From JBEVJK01 sp963791325 (GTDB lineage Bacteria > Pseudomonadota > Alphaproteobacteria > Rhizobiales > Rhizobiaceae), in contig CAWBRU010000004.1 in assembly GCA_963791325.1 (NCBI GenBank), forward strand, positions 1 through 64,000: DNA of 64,000 nt, read 5' to 3'. Below the pieces are notes generated by a model that saw nothing but the letters and a program-made list of their open reading frames with translations, searched no databases and had not been told where the DNA came from. Both the position numbers and the translations under genes were made by a program. Of the stretch, positions 53,057 through 62,370 are shown piece by piece. Positions within the stretch are counted from its first letter, which is position 1, and every line of letters begins with the position of its first letter.

Positions 53057-54021
53057 CGAGCCCCTCATTGCGCACGCTCTATCCGGCGATCGAACCGTTC
53101 GATTCCGGGCTGCTCGACGTCGGCGACGGGCATCACATCTACTGGGAGCGGGCCGGCACGCCGGGCGCCAAGCCGGCCGTCTTCCTGCATGGCGGTCCCG
53201 GCGGCGGCATCTCGCCGCGTCACCGGCGCCTGTTCGATCCCGGACTTTATGATGTCGTGCTGTTCGACCAGCGCGGCTGCGGCCGCTCCACCCCGCATGC
53301 CGAACTCAGCGCCAACACCACCTGGCATCTGGTGGCCGATATCGAGCGGCTCAGGCAGATGGCCGGGTTCGAGAGCTGGCAGGTGTTCGGCGGTTCGTGG
53401 GGCTCGACGTTGGCGCTGGCCTATGCCGAAACGCATCCCGATCGGGTGAGCGAGCTCGTCCTGCGCGGCATCTTCACGCTGCGCCGGTTCGAGCTCGATT
53501 GGTACTATCAGCACGGCGCCTCGCAGTTCTTTCCGGACAAATGGCAGCGCCTGGTTGCCCAGATCCCGACCGAGGAGCGTGCCGACATCGTCGCAGCGTT
53601 CCGCCGCCGCCTGACGAGCAACGATCGTGCCGAACGGATCGCGGCCGCCAAGGCGTGGAGCCTCTGGGAGGGCGAGACCATCACGCTCACCCCCGATCCG
53701 GGGACCAGCACGGCGTTCGGCCAGGACGAGTTCGCGCTGGCTTTCGCCCGCATCGAGAACCATTATTTCGTTCATGCCGGCTGGATGGAGGAGGGGCAAT
53801 TGCTGCGCAACGCGGGGCGGCTTGCAGACATCCCCGGCGTCATTGTCCAGGGCCGCTACGACATGGCCTGCCCGCCGATCACCGCCTTTGAGCTTCACCA
53901 GGCTTGGCCGCGGGCGGAGTACCACCTGATCGAAGGCGCCGGTCACGCCTATTCCGAGCCCGGCATCCTCGACCGCCTGATCCGCGCGACCGACAAGTTC
54001 GCCGGCAAGCACCATTCCTGA
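53053..54021 (+). CDS. pip: Prolyl iminopeptidase
   Basis: 322 aa alpha/beta-hydrolase of family S33. HGGPGGGISPRHRRLFDPGL holds the oxyanion loop, GGSWGSTLALAYAETHPDRV the nucleophilic serine, QGRYDMACPP the aspartate and EGAGHAYSEPG the histidine. The lid with PDKWQRLVAQIPTEERADIV fits proline iminopeptidases, which release N-terminal proline. It overlaps the stop of the GFA-type gene. Confidence 0.92.
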   Translation: MTSPSLRTLYPAIEPFDSGLLDVGDGHHIYWERAGTPGAKPAVFLHGGPGGGISPRHRRLFDPGLYDVVLFDQRGCGRSTPHAELSANTTWHLVADIERLRQMAGFESWQVFGGSWGSTLALAYAETHPDRVSELVLRGIFTLRRFELDWYYQHGASQFFPDKWQRLVAQIPTEERADIVAAFRRRLTSNDRAERIAAAKAWSLWEGETITLTPDPGTSTAFGQDEFALAFARIENHYFVHAGWMEEGQLLRNAGRLADIPGVIVQGRYDMACPPITAFELHQAWPRAEYHLIEGAGHAYSEPGILDRLIRATDKFAGKHHS

Positions 54022-54031
54022 GCAAAACAGC

Positions 54032-55657
54032 GTGACGACCATGGCCAAGGAACGCATCTATCTCTTCGACACCACCTTGCGGGACGGCCAGCAGACGCCC
54101 GGCATCGACTTCTCGCTCGAGGACAAGATCGCCATCGCCGGGCTGCTCGACGAGTTCGGGCTCGATTATGTCGAGGGCGGCTTTCCCGGCGCCAACCCGA
54201 CCGACACCGCCTTCTTCGATGAGCGGCGCACGGCCAAGGCCCGGTTCGTCGCCTTCGGCATGACCAAGCGGGCGGGCGTCTCGGCCTCCAACGACCCGGG
54301 CCTCGCGGCCCTGGTGCAGGCGCGCTCCGACGCCATTTGCTTCGTCGCCAAGGCCTGGGACTATCATGTCCGGGTGGCGCTCGGCATCAGCGAGGACGAC
54401 AACCTCGCCGCCATCTCCCAGTCCGTCGAGGTCGCCCGCGCGGTCGGCAAGGAGGCGCTGGTCGACTGCGAGCATTTCTTCGACGGGTTCAAGGCGAACC
54501 CCGATTATGCGCTGGCCTGTGCCCGTGCCGCCCACGCGGCCGGCGCACGCTGGGTGGTCCTGTGCGACACCAATGGCGGCACCCAGCCGGCCGAGGTGGC
54601 GGAGATCGTCCAGGCTGTGATCGCTCGAGGGGTGCCGGGCGATGCGCTCGGCATCCATGCCCACGACGACACCGGCCAGGCGGTCGCCAATTCGCTGGCG
54701 GCTGTCGACGCCGGCGTGCGTCAGGTGCAAGGCACGCTGAACGGGGTCGGCGAGCGCTGCGGCAATGCCGATCTCGTCTCCATCATCCCGACTCTTTCGC
54801 TGAAGCCGCGCTATGCCGACCGGTTCGAGATCGGCATCGGAGCCGACAAGCTCGCCGGCATCTCGCGCCTGTCGCGCAATTTCGACGAGCTGCTCAACCG
54901 CGCCCCCGAGCCGCAGGCGCCCTATGTGGGCAGCTCGGCGTTCGCCACCAAGGCCGGCATTCATGCCTCCGCGCTCGCCAAGGAGCCGGAGACGTACGAG
55001 CACGTGCCACCGGACGCGGTCGGCAACCGGCGCCGCATCATGGTGTCGGACCAGGGCGGACGGGCTAATTTCGTCGCCGAGCTGAAGCGGCGCGGCATCG
55101 AGGTGCCGCGCGAGAGCGGGCGGCTTGACGCCCTGATCGCAGTGGTCAAGGCGCGCGAGGCCGAGGGCTATGCCTATGAAGGCGCCGATGCCAGTTTCGA
55201 GCTGCTCGCCCGCCGCATGCTCCACAAGGTGCCGGACTTCTTCACCGTGGCGAGCTTCCGCTGCATGGTGGAGCGCCGCTTCGATGCCAATGGCGAGCTG
55301 AAGACGGTGTCGGAGGCGATCGTCAAGGTGATCGTCGACGGCGAGGAGAAGATGTCGGTGGCCGAGGGCCACGGACCGGTCAACGCGCTCGACATCGCCT
55401 TGCGCAAGGATCTCGGCATCTATCAAGGCGAGATCGGCGACCTCGAGCTGGTCGACTACAAGGTCCGCATCCTCAACGGCGGCACCGAGGCCATCACCCG
55501 CGTGCTGATCGAATCGCACGATGGCAGCGGCGCGCGCTGGTGGACGGTCGGCGTCTCGGACAACATCATCGACGCCTCGTTCCAGGCGCTGATGGATTCG
55601 ATCATCTACAAGCTGATGAAGAACCGCGAGATGGCCGGGCTGGTGGCGGCCGAATAG
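54032..55657 (+). CDS. cimA: (R)-citramalate synthase
   Basis: 541 aa (or 538 from the second ATG, MAKERIYLFDTTLRD). Condenses pyruvate and acetyl-CoA to citramalate, the threonine-independent entry to isoleucine. HMGL-like catalytic motifs DTTLRDGQQTPGIDFSLEDK, GGFPGANPTDTAFF, GIHAHDDTGQAVANSLAAVD and GERCGNADLVSI, with the LeuA-type regulatory domain from about residue 400 (VSEAIVKVIVDGEEK). The TIGR00977-type length favours citramalate synthase over isopropylmalate synthase. Confidence 0.9.
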   Translation: MTTMAKERIYLFDTTLRDGQQTPGIDFSLEDKIAIAGLLDEFGLDYVEGGFPGANPTDTAFFDERRTAKARFVAFGMTKRAGVSASNDPGLAALVQARSDAICFVAKAWDYHVRVALGISEDDNLAAISQSVEVARAVGKEALVDCEHFFDGFKANPDYALACARAAHAAGARWVVLCDTNGGTQPAEVAEIVQAVIARGVPGDALGIHAHDDTGQAVANSLAAVDAGVRQVQGTLNGVGERCGNADLVSIIPTLSLKPRYADRFEIGIGADKLAGISRLSRNFDELLNRAPEPQAPYVGSSAFATKAGIHASALAKEPETYEHVPPDAVGNRRRIMVSDQGGRANFVAELKRRGIEVPRESGRLDALIAVVKAREAEGYAYEGADASFELLARRMLHKVPDFFTVASFRCMVERRFDANGELKTVSEAIVKVIVDGEEKMSVAEGHGPVNALDIALRKDLGIYQGEIGDLELVDYKVRILNGGTEAITRVLIESHDGSGARWWTVGVSDNIIDASFQALMDSIIYKLMKNREMAGLVAAE

Positions 55658-55738
55658 CTGACCCATCGACGGGAAGATGTTGGGCCATCGAGGCATTTTC
55701 CTGGCGCTCGGGCCGCTCCTGGACCATAAGCCGGCGCC

Positions 55739-56647
55739 ATGACCGTGACAGCTCCGATCGAAAAAACCGACGGGTCCGCCGGACGCGGCTTCCTATTCGC
55801 CTTGTCGGCCTATCTTCTGTGGGGTGTGCAGCCCTTCTACATGAAGGCGGTGGCGCACATCCCCTCGGCCGAGGTGGTCGCCCACCGCATTCTGTGGTCG
55901 ATCCCGATCGCCGCCATCCTGCTGGTGCTGCTTGGCCGCACCGGCGACATCAAAACCGCGCTGAAGACGCCGCGCACCCTGGCCATGGCCGCGCTGACGG
56001 CAGCGCTGATCACGGTCAACTGGGGCATCTATGTGTGGGCGATCGCCGCCGGCCGGGCATTGGAGACCGCGCTCGGCTACTATATCAACCCGCTGTTCAG
56101 CGTCTTTCTCGGCGCCGTGCTGCTCGGCGAGCGCCTCAACCGGGCCCAGATGGCGGCGATCGTCCTGGCCATTGCCGCGGTGCTGATCCTCACCTGGGAG
56201 ACCGGCGGGCTGCCCTGGGTGTCGATCGCGCTGGCGCTCTCCTGGGGGTTTTACGCGCTGTTCAAGAAAACGCTGCCGATCGGCCCGGCGCAGGGCTTCT
56301 TTCTTGAGGTGCTGCTGCTCAGCGTCCCGGCGCTGGCCTATGTGCTGATGCTGGAATGGGGCGGGCAGGGCCATTTCGGCGACACCGGCCCGGCCGATTT
56401 CTGGCTGCTGGTCGGCTGCGGGCTGGTTACTGCGGTGCCGCTGATCCTTTATGCCAATGGGGCCAAGCTGATGAAACTGTCGACCATCGGCATCATGCAA
56501 TACATTGCCCCGACGATGATCTTCTTCATCGCCATCTTTGTGTTCCATGAGCCGTTCAGCAGCGAACGGGCGGTAGCCTTTGGCCTGATCTGGGCGGCCC
56601 TTGGGATCTATTCATGGTCGATGGTGAGACGGGTGAATAGTGAATAG
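55739..56647 (+). CDS. rarD: RarD-type EamA transporter
   Basis: 302 aa with ten hydrophobic segments. RarD features: GFLFALSAYLLWGVQPFYMK, EVVAHRILWSIPIAAILLVL, NWGIYVWAIAAGRALETALG, YYINPLFSVFLGAVLLGERL and PLILYANGAKLMKLSTIGIM. Inner-membrane permease of the drug/metabolite superfamily; the physiological substrate is not known. The frame ends inside a 7-bp tandem repeat, and the stop codon itself lies in the repeat. Confidence 0.9.
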   Translation: MTVTAPIEKTDGSAGRGFLFALSAYLLWGVQPFYMKAVAHIPSAEVVAHRILWSIPIAAILLVLLGRTGDIKTALKTPRTLAMAALTAALITVNWGIYVWAIAAGRALETALGYYINPLFSVFLGAVLLGERLNRAQMAAIVLAIAAVLILTWETGGLPWVSIALALSWGFYALFKKTLPIGPAQGFFLEVLLLSVPALAYVLMLEWGGQGHFGDTGPADFWLLVGCGLVTAVPLILYANGAKLMKLSTIGIMQYIAPTMIFFIAIFVFHEPFSSERAVAFGLIWAALGIYSWSMVRRVNSE

Positions 56648-56710
56648 TGAATAGTGAATAGTAAATGGATGGATCAGCGATCCCATTCACCATTCACCAT
56701 TCACCATTCA
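56634..56710. repeat. Two 4 x 7-bp tandem repeats in inverted arrangement
   Basis: TGAATAG occurs four times in tandem at 56,634-56,661 and CCATTCA four times at 56,683-56,710; they are imperfect reverse complements with 21 bp between. The element spans the convergent gap, and the stop codons of both rarD (56,645-56,647) and the LOG-family gene (56,708-56,710) lie in it. A long hairpin in either transcript may serve as a terminator. Confidence 0.85.
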
Positions 56711-57310
56711 CAGTTTTTCAATTACCGCTGCGTCGCCCTCGGCCCCCGCGGTGCCGGCGTCGAGCACGCGCGCGATGAGCTCGTCGGGGCTCTCCACGAC
56801 GATCGGGCGGACCCGATGCGCGGTGTGGATGAAACCCTCGGCCGCCATATGGTCGATCAGCGCCAGCATCGGGTTCCAGAAGCCGTCGATGTTACAGAAG
56901 GCGATCGGCTTGGTATGGTGGCCGAGCTGGGCCCAGGTCATGATCTCGACGATTTCCTCGACCGTGCCGATACCTCCCGGCAGCGCCGCAAAGGCGTCGG
57001 ACTTCTGGAACATGGCATGCTTGCGCTGGTGCATGTCGTCGGTGATGATCAACTCGTCGACAATGCCCAGCTTACTTTCTGTGGCCTCACGATTTACTAA
57101 GAATCGCGGTATAATCCCTGTTATGTGGCCGCCGTGATCGGCCGCCGCGGCGGCAACCGCACCCATGATGCCCTTGGTGCCGCCGCCGTAGACGAGGCGC
57201 AGGCCGGCTTCGGCGATCGCCCGTCCTAGTTGGGTTCCGGCCCGCATGTAGGTGTCGCCGCGTCCCGGGGATGAACCACAGTAGACGCAGATGGATCGAA
57301 TCAGTGCCAT
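56708..57310 (-). CDS. LOG-family (TIGR00730) nucleotide 5'-monophosphate phosphoribohydrolase
   Basis: 200 aa. The signature PGGIGTVEEIVEIMTWAQLG (PGGxGTxxE) with LRLVYGGGTKGIMGAVAAAA identifies the LOG group, which splits cytokinin riboside or purine monophosphates to base and ribose-5-phosphate. IRSICVYCGSSPG is the family N-terminus. The C-terminal residues (VIEKL) are encoded just before the tandem repeat that provides the stop. Role here probably nucleotide salvage. Confidence 0.92.
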   Translation of the reverse strand: MALIRSICVYCGSSPGRGDTYMRAGTQLGRAIAEAGLRLVYGGGTKGIMGAVAAAAADHGGHITGIIPRFLVNREATESKLGIVDELIITDDMHQRKHAMFQKSDAFAALPGGIGTVEEIVEIMTWAQLGHHTKPIAFCNIDGFWNPMLALIDHMAAEGFIHTAHRVRPIVVESPDELIARVLDAGTAGAEGDAAVIEKL

Positions 57311-57422
57311 GGGCCGAGATGACGCCCGCCCGCTGGAGGGTCAAGGCCCTCTGGCGTTTTTCTTGTCGGCCTGTGGAAAACAGGCTAGACGGACCTAGGC
57401 GGCTAAGGGAATTGCGAGAAGA

Positions 57423-59525
57423 ATGCTCATTAATCCATTGAAAGCCTTTCTGTTCGTTGCCTGTGGGGCAGGCGCGGCAGCGGGCACGGCCTATGTCTCA
57501 GGTGCCCTCGATCCCTATCTCGGCCGCACCCGGCCGGAAAACGCAGCGGTGGCTTCGCTCGACAAAGCACCGGCCGCCCAAAGCGGGGGCCTCAACGCCG
57601 AACCAGGACCGGCGGAGGAAAATGCCGCCGTTTCGCCGTCGGGGGCCGCCGGCAAGCCGCGCCCCGCCGACGCAGCCGAAGGCGCCCCGGCCAAGGGCGC
57701 CGTGGTGGCGCCGAAGTTCGACATCCTGCGCGTCGAACCGGATGGTTCGATCGTGGTGGCGGGCAAGGCCGCGCCCAAATCGACGGTCGACATCGTCGCC
57801 GGCGCCAATGTGCTCGGCTCGACCAAGGCCGCCGACGGCGGCGATTTCGCCATCGTGCTCGACCAGCCGCTGGCGCCGGGCGGCCACGAACTGGTGCTGC
57901 GCGCGACCGGCGAGGACAAGGTGGTGGCCACGTCGGAGGAGACGGCGGTGGTCTCGGTGCCGGAAACCAAGGATGGCCAGGTGCTCGCCCTGGTTGAGCG
58001 GCCCGGCGAACCGAGCAAGCTGATCACCGTGCCCAGCCCGCAGAAGGTTGCCTCTAACGCCGATCCCGGCAAACAGGCGAGACCTGGCGCCGCGACGATG
58101 GACAAGGCACCCGGCGCCCCGGCGGCCGGCGCGCCGGCGGCCGCCACGCCCGCCGCTTCGCCTGAGCAGCAGAGCGCGGCACGCGAGACGGCGGTCACGC
58201 CGGCGCCGCGCGTCGAACCCGCCACGCCGGGGGACGCACCGGCGGCGCCGGCCGGCGCACCGGCGGCAGCGACGGCCGGCGCGGCTCAATCCGGCGGCAG
58301 CGCACCGGCCGTTGCGGCTCAATCCGGCGGCAGCGCCCCCGCCGTTGCCGCTCAATCAGGCGGCAGCGCACCGGCCGTTGCCGCTCAATCCGGCGGCGGC
58401 GCTCCGGCCGCTGCCCCGCCGGCCGCCAGTGACCAGCCACCCTCGCCGGGAGCGCCGGATCCGGAGTCGTCGACGCCGAAAGCCTCGACCGTTCCATCGG
58501 CCGAGATCGCCAGCACCGCGCCCGACGTCCCGGCTGCCGGGGCCGGCGTCGCCGCTCAGCGTGCGCCGAATGCCGGGCCCGCCGAAGGTGCCGCCGGAAC
58601 CGCACCGGTGCCGGCCGGGGTCACCGTCGATGCGGTCGAGATCGAGGGCCGCAAGGTGTTCGTCGCGGGCGCGGCCGAGCCCGGCCGTCGGGTGCGCGTC
58701 TATGCCAACGATATTCTGCTGGGCGACGCGGTGACCGAGCCGAGCGGCCGGTTCCTGATCGAGACCGAGCGCGACCTGCCGGTCGGCGACTACATCATCC
58801 GCGCCGACGCGCTTGCGCCCGATGGCGCCAAGGTGGTGGCCCGCGCCGCGGTGCCGTTCCAGCGCGAACCGGGCGAGGCCGTGGCGGCGGTGGCGCCCGA
58901 AATGCCGGCGGGTGCTGCGGCCCGCCCGCAGGCCGCCGGCGATGCGGCTCCCGCACCGGCGGCAAGCGCAGCGGCAAATGCATCGGCGGCAAACGCACCG
59001 GCGGCAAACGCACCGGCCACGGCCGCGGCTGGCGGATCCGGTGGGGCGACGGCCGCCGATGCCTCGGCGCCGACAGCCTCGCCTGCGGCGCCATCGGCGG
59101 GGGCGGCAGGCGCTCCGGCAGAGACCGCCGCAGGCAAGGCGTCGACCACGGCAGCCGGCCAGGCGTCGGCCGCGGCCTCCAGCGCGTCCGCGCCGAAGCC
59201 CACTGCGCTGGCGGCCGGCGAAACCAACCCTGCTCCGCCGCTCGCCGGCGGCGGCGTGAACACCGAGCCGAAGCTGCAGCCGGTCGACGGTTCCGTCATC
59301 ATCCGCCGCGGCGATACGCTGTGGCGGATCTCGCGCCGGGTCTATGGCCGCGGCGTCCGCTTTTCGACCATCTATCTGGCCAACCAGGACCAGATCGCCG
59401 ACCCGGACCGCATCTGGCCGGGCCAGGTGTTCAGCGTTCCGGTCAAGACCAAGGAAGGCGAGCCGGCCGACATGACCGCGGTCAAAGGGCAGGTGCCGCC
59501 GGCGCCGCCCAAGGCTCCGCTGTAG
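57423..59525 (+). CDS. Large Ala/Pro-rich LysM protein
   Basis: 700 aa. A short N-terminal hydrophobic segment (LINPLKAFLFVACGAGAAAG) probably anchors it. Two Big-like domains (RVEPDGSIVVAGKAAPKSTV and EIEGRKVFVAGAAEPGRRVR) are separated by long disordered Ala/Pro/Gly regions, and a C-terminal LysM binds peptidoglycan (IIRRGDTLWRISRRVYGRGV, WPGQVFSVPV). Inside are four 33-bp DNA repeats coding for AQSGGSAPAVA. Function probably structural in the envelope. Composition is extreme but in frame throughout. Confidence 0.88.
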   Translation: MLINPLKAFLFVACGAGAAAGTAYVSGALDPYLGRTRPENAAVASLDKAPAAQSGGLNAEPGPAEENAAVSPSGAAGKPRPADAAEGAPAKGAVVAPKFDILRVEPDGSIVVAGKAAPKSTVDIVAGANVLGSTKAADGGDFAIVLDQPLAPGGHELVLRATGEDKVVATSEETAVVSVPETKDGQVLALVERPGEPSKLITVPSPQKVASNADPGKQARPGAATMDKAPGAPAAGAPAAATPAASPEQQSAARETAVTPAPRVEPATPGDAPAAPAGAPAAATAGAAQSGGSAPAVAAQSGGSAPAVAAQSGGSAPAVAAQSGGGAPAAAPPAASDQPPSPGAPDPESSTPKASTVPSAEIASTAPDVPAAGAGVAAQRAPNAGPAEGAAGTAPVPAGVTVDAVEIEGRKVFVAGAAEPGRRVRVYANDILLGDAVTEPSGRFLIETERDLPVGDYIIRADALAPDGAKVVARAAVPFQREPGEAVAAVAPEMPAGAAARPQAAGDAAPAPAASAAANASAANAPAANAPATAAAGGSGGATAADASAPTASPAAPSAGAAGAPAETAAGKASTTAAGQASAAASSASAPKPTALAAGETNPAPPLAGGGVNTEPKLQPVDGSVIIRRGDTLWRISRRVYGRGVRFSTIYLANQDQIADPDRIWPGQVFSVPVKTKEGEPADMTAVKGQVPPAPPKAPL
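58281..58412 (+). repeat. Four tandem 33-bp repeats inside the LysM gene
   Basis: Units of 33 bp start GCGGCTCAATCCGGCGGCAG (units 1 and 2) or GCCGCTCAAT (units 3 and 4) and encode AAQSGGSAPAV with small changes. The in-frame unit length lets copy number vary without breaking the gene. A second array of 15-bp units (coding AANAP) lies at about 58,970-59,020. Confidence 0.9.
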
Positions 59526-59654
59526 GCCTTCGGCGCCGACCCGGGGAGGGGCCGGCACGCCGGGACCGGCCGACAAGCGGTTGCGCTTTTGGTGCTCGAC
59601 GTACGGCCGGGGATGGCCTATGTCCTCGGCGAAGAGCTCGAGAACTCCTTAGGC

Positions 59655-61547
59655 ATGCTCGACCGTTCCCCTGCCAAGACCGTGTCGGCCGAAGATGGCT
59701 CGACTTTGCGTACGCTCGCCAATCTCTGGCCCTATATGTGGCCGGCCGACCGGCCGGACCTGAAGCTCAGGGTGATCTGGGCGAGCGCCTTCCTGGTGAT
59801 CGCCAAGCTGACGCTGATCGCCGTGCCCTACTTCTTCAAATGGACCACCGACGCGCTCGCCCATGACGCGCGCTCGGCGCCGCCGCTGCCGGCCTTCCTG
59901 CTCGCGCCGGCCATGCTGGTGGTCGCCTACAATGTGATGAAGGTGGTGCAGTGGGGCTTCAACCAGCTGCGCGACGCGCTGTTTGCCAGCGTCGGCCAGT
60001 ATGCGGTGCGGGAGCTCGCCTACAAGACCTTCGTCCACATGCACGATCTGTCGCTGCGCTTCCATCTCGAGCGGCGCACCGGCGGGCTGTCGCGCATCAT
60101 CGAACGCGGCACCAAGGGCATCGAGACGATCGTTCGCTTCACCATCTTGAACACCGCGCCGACGATCCTGGAATTCGGGCTGACAGCGGTGATCTTCGCC
60201 GTCACCTATGGCTGGGCCTATGTCGCCGTGGTGGCGATCACCGTGTGGATTTACACCTGGTTCACGGTGCGGGCCAGCAATTGGCGCATCGCCATCCGCC
60301 GCGAGATGAACGATTCCGATACCGACGCGAACACCAAGGCGATCGATTCGCTGCTCAATTTCGAGACGGTGAAGTATTTCAACAACGAGCGGATGGAGGC
60401 CGAGCGCTTCGACCGCTCGATGGCCCGCTACGAGCGCGCCGCGACCAAGACCTGGACCTCGCTCGGCTGGCTGAACTTCGGCCAGGGGCTGATCTTCGGC
60501 GTCGGCATGGCCATCACCATGGTGATGTCGGCGCGCGAAGTTCAGGCAGGCACCCAGACGGTCGGCGACTTCGTCTTCATCAATGCGATGCTGATGCAGC
60601 TTTCGGTGCCGCTCAATTTCATCGGCTTCATCTATCGCGAGGTGCGCCAGGGCCTGACCGACATCGAGCAGATGTTCGACCTGCTCGATGTGCCGCAGGA
60701 GATCACCGATCGCCCCGACGCCAAGCCGTTGGCCGTCGGCGCAGGGGTGATCGAGTTCCGCGATGTCCATTTCGCCTATGATCGCGACCGGCCGATCCTG
60801 AAAGGCGTATCGTTCACCGTCCCCGCCGGGCGCACCGTGGCCATTGTCGGGCCGTCGGGCGCCGGCAAGTCGACCATCTCGCGGCTGCTGTTCCGCTTCT
60901 ACGACGTCCAGCGCGGCCGGATCACGGTCGATGGCCAGGACGTGCGCGACGTCACCCAGGAGAGCCTGCGTGCCGCGATCGGCATGGTTCCGCAGGACAC
61001 GGTCCTGTTCAACGACACCATCGCCTACAATATCCGCTACGGCCGGCCCGATGCGAGCGAGCAGGAGGTGCGCGAGGCGGCGCGGCTGGCGCAGATCGGC
61101 GCCTTCATCGAGACGCTGCCGGCCGGCTACCGGTCGATGGTGGGCGAGCGCGGGCTGAAGCTGTCCGGTGGCGAGAAGCAGCGCGTGGCGATCGCCCGCA
61201 CCATCCTCAAGGCGCCGCCCGTTCTGATGCTCGACGAGGCGACTTCGGCGCTCGATACCCACACGGAACAGGAGATCCAGGCCGCGCTCGACCTGGTCAG
61301 CCGCGGCCGCACGACGCTGGTCATCGCCCACCGGCTGTCGACGGTGATCGGCGCGGACGAGATCATCGTGCTCCAGGATGGCCGCATCGCCGAGCGCGGA
61401 ACCCACGCCGCGCTGCTGGCAGCGCAGGGCCTCTATGCCGCCATGTGGGCCCGCCAGCGCGAGGCCAACGAGGCCGAGGAGCGGCTGCGCCGGGCGCGCG
61501 AGGAGGACGAGCTCGGCGTCGTCGTGCGCCGCCGCCAGCCGGTCTGA
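59655..61547 (+). CDS. Atm1-type ABC exporter (half transporter)
   Basis: 630 aa from ATG 59,655; the frame is open to 59,589. Fused six-helix membrane domain (WASAFLVIAKLTLIAVPYFF, GWAYVAVVAITVWIYTWFTV) and ATPase: Walker A GPSGAGKSTISR, signature LSGGEKQRVAIARTI, Walker B VLMLDEATSALD, H-loop IAHRLS. The motif DSLLNFETVKYFNNE and NFIGFIYREVRQGLTDIEQM are typical of the Atm1/HMT1/AtmA group, which exports glutathione-linked metal or sulphur compounds across the inner membrane. Works as a homodimer. Confidence 0.93.
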   Translation: MLDRSPAKTVSAEDGSTLRTLANLWPYMWPADRPDLKLRVIWASAFLVIAKLTLIAVPYFFKWTTDALAHDARSAPPLPAFLLAPAMLVVAYNVMKVVQWGFNQLRDALFASVGQYAVRELAYKTFVHMHDLSLRFHLERRTGGLSRIIERGTKGIETIVRFTILNTAPTILEFGLTAVIFAVTYGWAYVAVVAITVWIYTWFTVRASNWRIAIRREMNDSDTDANTKAIDSLLNFETVKYFNNERMEAERFDRSMARYERAATKTWTSLGWLNFGQGLIFGVGMAITMVMSAREVQAGTQTVGDFVFINAMLMQLSVPLNFIGFIYREVRQGLTDIEQMFDLLDVPQEITDRPDAKPLAVGAGVIEFRDVHFAYDRDRPILKGVSFTVPAGRTVAIVGPSGAGKSTISRLLFRFYDVQRGRITVDGQDVRDVTQESLRAAIGMVPQDTVLFNDTIAYNIRYGRPDASEQEVREAARLAQIGAFIETLPAGYRSMVGERGLKLSGGEKQRVAIARTILKAPPVLMLDEATSALDTHTEQEIQAALDLVSRGRTTLVIAHRLSTVIGADEIIVLQDGRIAERGTHAALLAAQGLYAAMWARQREANEAEERLRRAREEDELGVVVRRRQPV

Positions 61548-61658
61548 TCCCTCCAACCAGCCGCCTGCGGGCCGATCCCGCCGGGGCGGCTTGCGTTGCG
61601 GGCGGCTCCCATATCCGCTAAGCAGACCCGGGTTCGCGCCTTCGTCCCCGGTCTAGGC

Positions 61659-62357
61659 ATGGCAATCGTCGACACCATTCGCAGCACATTCGTTCCCGTT
61701 CACCGCGAAGGCTGGCCGTTCATCGCCGGCTTCGCGGTGGTCACCCTGCTCGTCGGCCTGTGGTCGTCGACGCTGTTCTTCATCGGCCTGGTGCTGACGG
61801 CCTGGTGTGCGTATTTCTTCCGCGATCCGGAACGGGTGACGCCGGTCGACGACCGTTGGGTGATCAGCCCCGCCGACGGCATCGTCTCGTCGGTCGGCCC
61901 GGCGCTGCCGCCGCGCGAGCTCGGCCTCGGCAGCACGGAGCTGACGCGCATTTCGATCTTCATGAACGTCTTTGCCTGCCACGTGAACCGTGCCCCGGTG
62001 CGCGGCCAGGTCACCAAGGTCGAGCATCGGCCGGGCAGCTTCCTCAACGCCGAGCTCGACAAGGCAAGCACCGACAATGAGCGCAACGGCGTGGTCATCG
62101 ACAGTCCGCACGGCACCGTGGCCGCCGTTCAGGTGGCCGGGCTGGTGGCGCGGCGCATCGTCTGCTGGGTCGAAGCCGGCGCCGCGCTCGGCATCGGCGA
62201 GCGCTTCGGCCTGATTCGGTTCGGCTCGCGCGTCGACGTGTTCCTGCCGCCGGCGGCGACGCCGCGCGTGGCCGTCGGCCAGACCGCGATCGGCGGCGAG
62301 ACGGTGATCGCCGAGTTCGGCGGCAATCCGGCGACGCCGCTGGTGCGGATCTCTTGA
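61659..62357 (+). CDS. psd: Phosphatidylserine decarboxylase, short (archaeal-type) form
   Basis: 232 aa. Makes phosphatidylethanolamine from phosphatidylserine. Two N-terminal membrane segments (PFIAGFAVVTLLVGLWSSTL, FFIGLVLTAWCAYFFRDPER), the stretch ISPADGIVSSVG, a conserved histidine in FACHVNRAPVRGQVTKVEH, and the self-cleavage site RFGSRVDVFLP where the GS serine becomes pyruvoyl. Start at 61,659 chosen over the open extension from 61,596. pssA follows in 13 bp, so consecutive steps of one pathway are together. Confidence 0.95.
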   Translation: MAIVDTIRSTFVPVHREGWPFIAGFAVVTLLVGLWSSTLFFIGLVLTAWCAYFFRDPERVTPVDDRWVISPADGIVSSVGPALPPRELGLGSTELTRISIFMNVFACHVNRAPVRGQVTKVEHRPGSFLNAELDKASTDNERNGVVIDSPHGTVAAVQVAGLVARRIVCWVEAGAALGIGERFGLIRFGSRVDVFLPPAATPRVAVGQTAIGGETVIAEFGGNPATPLVRIS

Positions 62358-62370
62358 GGCCCGGCGGCTG

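Noticed and set aside
56634..58412. CRISPR-like arrays (7-bp and 33-bp repeats)
   Set aside because: The 7-bp repeats have no spacers, and the 33-bp units are contiguous, in frame and coding. No cas gene is present.
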